DNA from: Silvanigrella paludirubra
Lineage (GTDB): Bacteria > Bdellovibrionota_B > Oligoflexia > Silvanigrellales > Silvanigrellaceae
Assembly (NCBI RefSeq): GCF_009208775.1
Contig: NZ_WFLM01000003.1
Location: forward strand, 535,374 to 599,373
Direction of reading: 5' to 3'
DNA: 64,000 bases
A model generated the notes under the pieces. That model was not told the origin of the DNA, ran no database searches, and saw only the letters and a list, made by a program, of their open reading frames with translations. The translations under genes and the position numbers were made by a program. This document shows, in pieces, positions 44,819 to 52,038 of the stretch (its first letter is position 1; each line of letters opens with the position of its first letter).

Positions 44819-45343
44819 TCAATTTTCTTCTATATGATAAATACTGTCAATATATTTTTTAGATGATTTTATTAAATTTTGTCTAAGTTCATTAAAATAA
44901 AAATTTTTTCTAATATAAGTATCTGTAAAATCAAAATCTAATATGTATGTATGATAGTATATTGAAATACTGATTTTTTCATTTAAAGCAAAATACTCCA
45001 TTCCTCCATTTTTCATTCCAAATCTAGCTCTATTCTCTCTCATTTTTTCTCCATTTCTTGAAATTCCATGGATTTCTTCATAGCATGCAATCTCATGAGA
45101 ACTTTTTTTTATCATATTTGATTCAAATACATCAACAGTATCTATTTGAATCCAATTTTTTTTAATATAATCATTAATAAAGCTTGTATTTGTAGAAAAT
45201 GCAATGTTTGATTTTGTATTTATATTGCAAATAGCGTAACTAATATTATTAAATCCGTAAGAAAAATTATCATGCAATAATTTAAGAATATCATTTTTTT
45301 CTTCTTTGAAGTTTAAATCTTTTATAAGATGAATTTTATTCAT
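44819..45343 (-). CDS. Autoinducer-binding-domain-like protein without HTH
   Basis: A 174-residue protein. The pattern ISYAICNINTKSNIAFSTN, YIKKNWIQIDTVDVFE and FGMKNGG is reminiscent of the N-terminal ligand domain of LuxR regulators (YxxxxWxxxDPV). There is no DNA-binding helix-turn-helix. It lies 24 bp upstream of the S24-like repressor on the same strand and may supply the sensing half of a split regulator. The similarity is weak and only by eye. Confidence 0.4.
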   Translation of the reverse strand: MNKIHLIKDLNFKEEKNDILKLLHDNFSYGFNNISYAICNINTKSNIAFSTNTSFINDYIKKNWIQIDTVDVFESNMIKKSSHEIACYEEIHGISRNGEKMRENRARFGMKNGGMEYFALNEKISISIYYHTYILDFDFTDTYIRKNFYFNELRQNLIKSSKKYIDSIYHIEEN

Positions 45344-45467
45344 AAAACTCCTTTTTATATTAATATCAATAATTAATTCATATCATTCGTGTTTTTTTAG
45401 ATCAACCATCTATTATTTTTTAATAAAACATTAAAATTTTAAATATATATCAAACAATATAAAATGT

Positions 45468-45498
45468 TATATTGTATCTAAAAAAAAGATACAATATA
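45468..45498. promoter_or_regulatory. Inverted repeat upstream of a strong promoter
   Basis: Perfect 12-bp arms TATATTGTATCT and AGATACAATATA around an A-run (arms 45468-45479 and 45487-45498). The right arm abuts a TTGACA -35 box, an ideal place for an operator controlling the LRR lipoprotein genes or the divergent regulator genes. Confidence 0.6.
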
Positions 45499-45499
45499 G

Positions 45500-45528
45500 T
45501 TGACAGTATCTTTTTTTTAGATTATAAA
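45500..45528 (+). promoter_or_regulatory. Near-consensus sigma-70 promoter
   Basis: TTGACA (45500-45505), a 17-bp spacer and TATAAA (45523-45528). Transcription would start near 45535 and give a leader of about 320 nt before the first LRR lipoprotein gene. Confidence 0.7.
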
Positions 45529-45855
45529 TTTTTTATAAATAAATTTTCTCAAGAATTGTAGGAGAAAAAAATTAGTAAAGTTTTAGATATTTAATTAATA
45601 ATTTATAGAAAAATATTAATTAATTTTGTCATTTGATAATTTCAGCGCCCTGAGTTCGTGGGAAAGGGTTAGCCTATAAGTTGAATTATAATAGAGTGAT
45701 TAATTGAAATTACTCTTCAATTTAAATTATTAAATAAAGTATTAATGCAAAAATAATTTATTTAATAATTTAAATATGAATTATAAACTTAAAATATGAT
45801 ATGAAATTTCTGTATAATTTAATTATGTGTTTCTAAAATACATGAAAGGATAAAA
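45529..45855 (+). other. Long untranslated leader of the LRR lipoprotein genes
   Basis: The leader is A/T-rich except for a GC-richer block at about 45644-45680 (GCGCCCTGAGTTC, GGGAAAGGGTTAGCC), where CCCT and AGGG can pair. I do not recognise a known riboswitch. No frame longer than a few codons with a ribosome binding site is seen. Confidence 0.4.
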
Positions 45856-47496
45856 ATGTCTTTATATTTGCAAGATGTCTTTAGAGTTTCTTTATTAAGT
45901 ATTGTTTTTATTATATCAAGCTGCGGTAAAAAAGGTAGTTCAAATACAAATGATTCCACAAACGAAAGCACAAATACGACTGTTCTTCCTCAAGTCATAT
46001 TACCAAATGAAGATACCCTAACATTATATAAAAAAAATGGCAGCGAGAATACTTTTTATAAATCAACAAATCTAGGTGGGCTTGGAGTTGAAACTACTGA
46101 AGACAAACTTGATTTATATTCAGGAATACCTGTTCAAGTGAATTCTAATTATGATACAAATGTTACGATAGATATAATTGATAAATCAGATCAAGAATGT
46201 AAAAATATATTTTCATATTCAAAGTATAGTCCTCAAATCAATATAAATCTTCCAAATTTTATAAAACCTTTAACATGCAATTTAAGCATAAATTTAAATG
46301 CAAAGAGTATTAAAACTGGAGTAGTTGAGAATCCGTCGATTAGTAAAATTAAAGTTCGGTTTAATCTTACAATGAAAGCTTACATGTATAGTAATGACAA
46401 GAATTATTTGAAATTTTCAGGTCAGCAATATCCTGACGATTCAAAATTTCGTGAAATAGTAAGTCAGATTAAGTCAACTAGAAAAGTTTCAATAACAAAT
46501 TTAAGTTTAGATAATTTTAATTTCTTAGAAGGTGCAAAAGATTATATCCAGACGTTTGAAATTAGCAATTCTAGTATTGGTGATTACAATCTTTTTAAAG
46601 AATTCAAAATTTTAAAAGATGTATCTTTAAATAAGCTGAATATCAATGATTCAAGTGCAAAAAAAATACTAGGGATGTTACCGAAGCTTGATAGGTTATC
46701 AATTCGAGATAATTTGTTAACTAGTTTAAGAACTATAATTGATACAAAGCCTGATTTGATTTCTCTTGATGTATCTGCTAATCCGATACAAAATTTATCA
46801 GAAATTAAAGCTCTAGCTAAATTAAATACAGTTATATTGCGAAATATGAATCTAACAACGCTGCTTCCATTAAATAATGTAACACAAATAAAGGATCTTG
46901 ATATTTCTGAAAATCCACTAAGAAGATTTACGGATGTGGATACTGGATATTTATCTAGTTTAATAAATTTGGAAGCTTTAAATGTTTCCGTCGACCGAGA
47001 TAATCCAAATTCTACTCCAATTACCGATAAAGTTTTGAGCGACTATTTTAGATCTTTTGTTTTAGATAGTAAAACACAAAAACTTAAAAAGTTCATAGCA
47101 AGAAATAAATGGGAGAAAAAATATAAGGATTGTAATATGATAAATGATTTTGAAAGAAATATTGGCTCAATTGATTATTTAGAAAATATTGAATATTTAG
47201 ATTTACATGGAAATGGTTGTGTAGACTCATTAGGATTTTATTCTGGTTTAACTTCTCTTCCTTTTATGAACTATCGCAAAATAAAGTATTTGAATATTTC
47301 AGACGCTCCAGTGAGAGATTTTAATCGTGTTATTGATTGGCGAGATAATAATATTACTTTTGTATTTAATGAAACACCTTGGAATTATGATGCAGGGGTG
47401 TTCATGACAAAAGAATCTTGTTTATCAACGTTCCCTACAGGAAATAAAAATCGTCTTCAATGTGAAGGTCTAGATCCAAATTTCAAAAAAAATTAA
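45856..47496 (+). CDS. Leucine-rich-repeat lipoprotein A
   Basis: A 546-residue lipoprotein precursor with a lipobox IISSC (Cys near residue 23) followed by a Ser/Thr/Asn linker. Residues 50-190 form a domain shared with the next gene (GGLG...YSGIPVQV, C-x-N-IFSYSKY). Residues about 195-480 carry leucine-rich repeats (LDRLSIRDNLLTSL, LISLDVSANPIQNLSEI, IKDLDISENPLRRF). Residue Asn/Asp placement fits a bacterial LRR solenoid. As an outer-membrane or surface lipoprotein it could bind other proteins. AAAGGA precedes the ATG. It is paralogous to the gene at 47580. Confidence 0.8.
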   Translation: MSLYLQDVFRVSLLSIVFIISSCGKKGSSNTNDSTNESTNTTVLPQVILPNEDTLTLYKKNGSENTFYKSTNLGGLGVETTEDKLDLYSGIPVQVNSNYDTNVTIDIIDKSDQECKNIFSYSKYSPQININLPNFIKPLTCNLSINLNAKSIKTGVVENPSISKIKVRFNLTMKAYMYSNDKNYLKFSGQQYPDDSKFREIVSQIKSTRKVSITNLSLDNFNFLEGAKDYIQTFEISNSSIGDYNLFKEFKILKDVSLNKLNINDSSAKKILGMLPKLDRLSIRDNLLTSLRTIIDTKPDLISLDVSANPIQNLSEIKALAKLNTVILRNMNLTTLLPLNNVTQIKDLDISENPLRRFTDVDTGYLSSLINLEALNVSVDRDNPNSTPITDKVLSDYFRSFVLDSKTQKLKKFIARNKWEKKYKDCNMINDFERNIGSIDYLENIEYLDLHGNGCVDSLGFYSGLTSLPFMNYRKIKYLNISDAPVRDFNRVIDWRDNNITFVFNETPWNYDAGVFMTKESCLSTFPTGNKNRLQCEGLDPNFKKN

Positions 47497-47579
47497 AAGC
47501 ATGATTAATAAATAAAATCCAACATTTAAAATTAAATATTTTTTTTTCACATATTTTAGTTCTTTTCTAAGGAGGAAAA

Positions 47580-50018
47580 ATGATAAAGAATTATTATTTA
47601 TTTATTTTAGTTTTAGTTACAACAAAATTTCTTTTTGGCTGTGGAATTGAACCAAAAAATGATACAAATTCAAAAGATATAACGGTCTTAAAAACTCCGA
47701 AACTCAATATGTCTGCTTCAATACCGCTGGATCCCATTTATTCTTCTCCAACTCAAATAAAGCTTAATAAAAGTATTAATGTAAATACAGAATCTAAATC
47801 AGAAGTGATCTATAACGAAAGAGGAAATCTTTTTACAGCGACTAAAAATGGAGGGCTCGGTGCTGATTTTGATGACGAAAATAAATTAGCTCCATATTCA
47901 GGAATTCCTATTAAAATAGAAAAAAATGAAATTACAGGAGACCCAACTATTGAAATTTCTGCATCAGGTGTTGTTGGCTCTGCAAATGACGAAGCTTGTC
48001 CAAATTTATTTAACTATAATAAAGCAGAAAATGTTATTTCAATTAATACAAAAAACATTACTGCATTAACTATTTGTAAAGTGACTATTAATGCAAGCTC
48101 TGCTGAAGATAATAAAGTTTATACAGCATCAACAAGTTTTGAAATTGTTTTAAATTTAACTTTTGCAGGATATTATAGGTTAAATGATAAAGGCGCTTTA
48201 TATATTAAGAAATATTCAGGTATTAAAAGCTCTGATTTAGATGACTCTATTTTACGTATTTCCCAATATTTAAAAGATAAATCTAATCAAGATTTAAATT
48301 TAAATTATAACCCTGATTTAATCCCATTAGACGAGAAATTTACAACTTTCGATGCGATTACTGCTGTACAGTCTCTGACTTCACTTTATTTAGCAAATAC
48401 GAATTTAAATAATTTAAATGCAATAATAAATCTACCTAATTTAGTATTACTTGATATATCTGGAACTAAGGTTGACCCTAAAGATTTAAGACTTTTAGCA
48501 AAATTGCCTAACTTAAAAAAGTTATCTGTTCGTGATATGGATATTAAGGATATTTCTATTATAACAAAATACCTTCCAAATCTTGAAGAACTAGATATTT
48601 CTGAAAATACTAAAATTGAGAATTTAGATAATATCAAAAATCTTAAAAATTTAAGAATATTAAAAGCAAAAAGCATTGCTCTTAAGACTTTAAAGCAGTT
48701 AGAAAATCTTACACAAATTTCAGGTTTAGATATTTCAGGAAATGATTTTTCAAAAATTAAAAATGAAGAATCCAATATTTTAATAAATCTTTATAAATTA
48801 ACATCATTAAATATATCAAACTCTAAATTTCCTGATGAAGTCTTAAATAATTATTTTAATTCATTATCTGCAAGTCGTTTGATTTCTTTTATAGATAGAA
48901 ATAAATTTAATAGAAATACAATCGGAGATTGTAATTATAATAATTTTAGTTTAGTTAAGAATATTAAATATTTAATTAATTTAGAATATTTAGATTTAAG
49001 TGGAAATAGTTGTCAGATAGCAAATGATAATTATCAAGGTTTAACTTCGCTAGATTCATTTAAAAAAATGAGTCTTTTAAAAACATTAAACATTTCGAAT
49101 ACTGCCGTTTCAAATCTTGATGGAATAAAAAATTTAAACATTAATAACCTAATTTTAAATGAACCAGACGATAATGGTTTTTATAAACCTGAAAATGCAA
49201 TTATGGTTACAAAAAATCGTTGTAAGGAAGTTCTCGGACAAAGCCAAAAAGCGTGCAATTATCTTTTTGATGGATCGGAAAAATCAATTGAATTTAAAAC
49301 TCCAGGCGCACAATTTTGGACTGTTCCAGCTAACGTAACATCAGTCAAAATTGTAGGATGTTCTGGAGCAAATGGGGGAGCTGGCGGAGGCGGTGGTGGA
49401 GCCGCTGGGGCAATATTTGGTGGATCATGGGGTGGTAGCTCATGGGGAGGCAATGGAGGAAATGCAGGAGCTGTAAACGATGCAGGAGCTGTAGGAGGTG
49501 GTTCAGGGCAAGCAGGAAGACTTTGTTATGATCAAAACAATGAAACAGTTTGTGTTCCAACAGATAGGAACCATTTAGATTCTTGGCAACATGGCGGTTC
49601 AGGTGGATCTGGAGGTCTTGGAGTCATAACAAGCTTTGGAAATCAAAATTTTTCAAATCCATCACAATATATTTTGCGAGATCCAAATTTATCTTGTGTA
49701 GGTGGTGTTAGTGGTTCAGGTGGTCCTGGTGGGACAAACTCTCATATATCAGGTTTAATTGGTGGTCCTGGTGGCGCAGGAGCGACCCCTGCTTACTCGT
49801 ATGGATGGTCATCTAAAATTGAAACATACACGGTGCAGGTAACACCAGGTCAAACAATTCAAATTAATGTCGGTGCAGGAGGTTCTGGCGGCGGCGGCGG
49901 TGCAGGCGGATCAAAGCAAAATGGAGGTTATTATCGTGGCTCCCATGTTGGAAGTCCTGGTTCTGGTGGAAGTTCTGGCTCGGATGGATTTATAAAAATC
50001 TTTTACGAATCATTATAA
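47580..50018 (+). CDS. Leucine-rich-repeat lipoprotein B with Gly-rich C-terminal domain
   Basis: An 812-residue lipoprotein precursor (lipobox LFGC, Cys near residue 21; AAGGAGG ribosome binding site). Residues about 70-200 repeat the domain of the preceding gene (NGGLGADFDDENKLAPYSGI). LRR units span about 225-540 (LTSLYLANTNLNNLNAI, LVLLDISGTKV, LEELDISENTKIENL). From about 575 a second domain begins with FKTPGAQFWTVPANVTSVKI and continues as a Gly-rich region to VTPGQTIQINVGAGGSGGG, the pattern of the glycine-rich surface and phage-tail domain. This extension is absent from the paralogue, suggesting fusion after duplication. It is probably a surface adhesin; that is inferred. Confidence 0.8.
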   Translation: MIKNYYLFILVLVTTKFLFGCGIEPKNDTNSKDITVLKTPKLNMSASIPLDPIYSSPTQIKLNKSINVNTESKSEVIYNERGNLFTATKNGGLGADFDDENKLAPYSGIPIKIEKNEITGDPTIEISASGVVGSANDEACPNLFNYNKAENVISINTKNITALTICKVTINASSAEDNKVYTASTSFEIVLNLTFAGYYRLNDKGALYIKKYSGIKSSDLDDSILRISQYLKDKSNQDLNLNYNPDLIPLDEKFTTFDAITAVQSLTSLYLANTNLNNLNAIINLPNLVLLDISGTKVDPKDLRLLAKLPNLKKLSVRDMDIKDISIITKYLPNLEELDISENTKIENLDNIKNLKNLRILKAKSIALKTLKQLENLTQISGLDISGNDFSKIKNEESNILINLYKLTSLNISNSKFPDEVLNNYFNSLSASRLISFIDRNKFNRNTIGDCNYNNFSLVKNIKYLINLEYLDLSGNSCQIANDNYQGLTSLDSFKKMSLLKTLNISNTAVSNLDGIKNLNINNLILNEPDDNGFYKPENAIMVTKNRCKEVLGQSQKACNYLFDGSEKSIEFKTPGAQFWTVPANVTSVKIVGCSGANGGAGGGGGGAAGAIFGGSWGGSSWGGNGGNAGAVNDAGAVGGGSGQAGRLCYDQNNETVCVPTDRNHLDSWQHGGSGGSGGLGVITSFGNQNFSNPSQYILRDPNLSCVGGVSGSGGPGGTNSHISGLIGGPGGAGATPAYSYGWSSKIETYTVQVTPGQTIQINVGAGGSGGGGGAGGSKQNGGYYRGSHVGSPGSGGSSGSDGFIKIFYESL

Positions 50019-50054
50019 TAAAACCACACAAAATATAAAACAAAAACAAAAAAT

Positions 50055-50094
50055 AAAATGATTATAGAATATAAGTTTATTTTATAATCATTTT
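50055..50094 (+). terminator. Terminator after LRR lipoprotein B
   Basis: Arms AAAATGATTATA (50055-50066) and its complement (50083-50094) form a perfect 12-bp stem, and T-rich sequence follows. Confidence 0.7.
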
Positions 50095-50130
50095 TATATT
50101 CAAATATTACAGCATAATAAGGTATTTAAA

Positions 50131-50571
50131 ATGAGATTAAAACTTAAAAAAATGATGGCGTTAACAGTATTATCCTTAAGTACATTTGCAAACTCATCGG
50201 CATTCAGTAATGAATATAACAGCGAAAATATAATATTATCAAAAATATCTTCAGAATTAGCCTTTTTAAGGAAAGAAACAGAAGAAAACAACAAATCCAA
50301 AATACTTATGGAAAGAAATAATAATGATAATATAAGAGATATCAAATTAAAATTAAATTCCATGATTACCATTTTAAATGAGATGTTAGTAAATCAAACG
50401 CAAGCTTTGGAGTTGCAAAAAATTAAAATGCAAACTGGCGGATTCGATAAGGATAATTTTAAAGAAAATGTCAAAGATAAAACAATCGAAAAATCAAATG
50501 AAAACAATAAAATAAATGCAAAAACTATAAAAATAGAGAAGGAAAACGAAGATCTGATTTTAATAAATTAA
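50131..50571 (+). CDS. Small secreted coiled-coil protein
   Basis: A 146-residue precursor with a signal peptide (residues 1-26, ending in AFS) and a helical, charged mature part (ILSKISSELAFLRKETEENN, then LKLNSMITILNEMLVNQTQ) with a Lys-rich tail. It resembles in layout the small RAQPRD-type proteins found in conjugation loci, but the motif is not evident. It has its own terminator at 50611-50635 and precedes the secretion operon. Function unknown. Confidence 0.55.
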   Translation: MRLKLKKMMALTVLSLSTFANSSAFSNEYNSENIILSKISSELAFLRKETEENNKSKILMERNNNDNIRDIKLKLNSMITILNEMLVNQTQALELQKIKMQTGGFDKDNFKENVKDKTIEKSNENNKINAKTIKIEKENEDLILIN

Positions 50572-50610
50572 AATCCATAAAAAAATATGAAACAAAAATA
50601 ATCATCAAAT

Positions 50611-50635
50611 CGGCAATTATATTGCCGTTTTTTTT
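50611..50635 (+). terminator. Rho-independent terminator
   Basis: CGGCAAT-TAT-ATTGCCG followed by eight T. It separates the coiled-coil gene from the type IV secretion operon. Confidence 0.9.
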
Positions 50636-50676
50636 ATAACAATATGAACCATTTTGGTGAAGGAAAGTTATGAGTC

Positions 50677-50922
50677 ATGAAGCAAAAAAAAGCAATAAAT
50701 GTAAATGAAATTAGAAAAAGAATAAATTTAAGTTTTTCATTAAAGGATACGGATGAATATAAAGTTATTTTGATATCACAATATCAAATGAAAATTAATA
50801 AAAAACAAACTCTTACAGGAGCAAGTCTTTTAAAATATCTAATTATAAAAGGACTAAATGAAATAAATAAAGAATTCGGAGAAGTGGATTTAGTTTTAAA
50901 AAAAGAAGGAGTTATGAAATGA
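50677..50922 (+). CDS. Small basic protein at the head of the secretion operon
   Basis: An 81-residue soluble protein with INVNEIRKRINLSFSLKDTD followed by LTGASLLKYLIIKGLNEINKEF. The strand-helix-helix pattern suggests a ribbon-helix-helix (Arc/MetJ-like) DNA-binding protein, which would suit an operon regulator, but it is not a confident match. Its stop overlaps the next start (ATGA), showing translational coupling. Confidence 0.55.
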   Translation: MKQKKAINVNEIRKRINLSFSLKDTDEYKVILISQYQMKINKKQTLTGASLLKYLIIKGLNEINKEFGEVDLVLKKEGVMK

Positions 50923-51668
50923 AAGTAAATTTTAAAATTACATTGTTATTATTATCTTTATTAAGTTTTGTAAATAATGCTTATGCTGAATGGTCGTATG
51001 CAGGAAAATTTTTAGCAACAACCGCTGCTGGCTGTGCTGTGGGTGGTGCTGGCTCTTATTTTTATGCAAATGGTGCAGGATATGACACACAACCTCGTGC
51101 GATTGTAACCTGGATGGGTGCGGCAACGGGATGCTTAACTGGGGCTTTGTTTAGCTATTTATTCTACGATGATGATAGCAAAACACTTGCACAAGTAAAC
51201 GAACAATTAACAGCAACAAATAATCGATTGCAACTAGAATTACAAAAAAGTGCAAACAATTCAAGTTTTGGTGTTCCCTTGCCAAGCGTTAAATTACCAG
51301 ATTTAAATTCAACATTAAATTCTTTTAAAATTGCTAAAATGGAATCTATTTATGAAATGGATGTGAAAACAAATCCTACAATTGCAGATTGTTCAGGAGA
51401 TTATTATTCCATTTGGCTTGATAGTAACGGCTATGCCCATTCAGCAAAAAAAGATGAAAGGCCACGGAATTTGTGGATACCAGTTTCACCAAACCTTGCC
51501 ATGTCATCATGGCAGTTTATTTATTCTTCAACGGGATGTTTTAAACCACATCCGTCATATGATTACTTTGAAAAAATTGTTCCAGGTTTAGCAAGAATGC
51601 TAGAAAATCAAATTGTAATTACAGCAAAAAATAATCCTCAAATTATAAAAGTTGGTGAAAGTAAGTAA
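50919..51668 (+). CDS. Secreted protein with glycine-zipper region, secretion operon
   Basis: A 249-residue precursor. A signal peptide ending AYA (residues 1-23) is followed by a Gly/Ala-rich hydrophobic pair (TTAAGCAVGGAGSYF and WMGAATGCLTGALFSYLF), a coiled coil (residues 88-110) and a C-terminal domain with three Cys. The glycine-zipper segments suggest membrane insertion, perhaps as an outer-membrane or VirB7-like component. It is translationally coupled to the gene before it. No exact family is recognised. Confidence 0.55.
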   Translation: MKVNFKITLLLLSLLSFVNNAYAEWSYAGKFLATTAAGCAVGGAGSYFYANGAGYDTQPRAIVTWMGAATGCLTGALFSYLFYDDDSKTLAQVNEQLTATNNRLQLELQKSANNSSFGVPLPSVKLPDLNSTLNSFKIAKMESIYEMDVKTNPTIADCSGDYYSIWLDSNGYAHSAKKDERPRNLWIPVSPNLAMSSWQFIYSSTGCFKPHPSYDYFEKIVPGLARMLENQIVITAKNNPQIIKVGESK

Positions 51669-51692
51669 CAATTTTATAAAGGAAAATAATCT

Positions 51693-52028
51693 ATGAAGAA
51701 AATAAATAAAATAATTATTACATTACTATTTATATTTTATCCTCAATTTTCTCATGCAGAAGGTCTTGGAGATATTACAGATAAAATAAAAGAACTAGCA
51801 GAAGATATTTTTGGAATGACGGATTCCGTAAGGGTTTTAGGATTGGCAATTCTTGTTTTTAGTATTGTAATTTGGGCATTAATCCCTCAAGTCAGAAAAA
51901 AATTATCAGATCATTGGGGGACAGTTGGAATTATATTCGTTCTGTGGGTTGTTATGATGTACTTTGGAGAGAATATAAAAACTGCATTAAATGATTCATT
52001 TGCCTTTCAAAAATTAATCAAGAAATAA
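51693..52028 (+). CDS. VirB2-like pilin candidate
   Basis: A 111-residue precursor with a signal peptide (residues 1-22, ending SHA) and two transmembrane helices (VLGLAILVFSIVIWALI and VGIIFVLWVVMMYFG) separated by a short basic loop, the size and topology of VirB2/TrbC pilins. It sits directly before the VirB3-VirB4 gene, the position of virB2 in Ti-type operons. The pilin role rests on topology and position. Confidence 0.6.
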   Translation: MKKINKIIITLLFIFYPQFSHAEGLGDITDKIKELAEDIFGMTDSVRVLGLAILVFSIVIWALIPQVRKKLSDHWGTVGIIFVLWVVMMYFGENIKTALNDSFAFQKLIKK

Positions 52029-52038
52029 GGATTAAAAT

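Noticed and set aside
45644-45680. GC-richer block in the leader as a riboswitch
   Set aside because: I could not match it to any known aptamer core; it is noted only as part of the leader.
48386-48775. Minus-strand frame inside the LRR gene
   Set aside because: It is a shadow produced by the repetitive leucine-rich codons; the plus-strand protein is clearly the real one.
49259-49560. Minus-strand Pro/His-rich frames opposite the Gly-rich domain
   Set aside because: They are complementary readings of Gly-rich codons.
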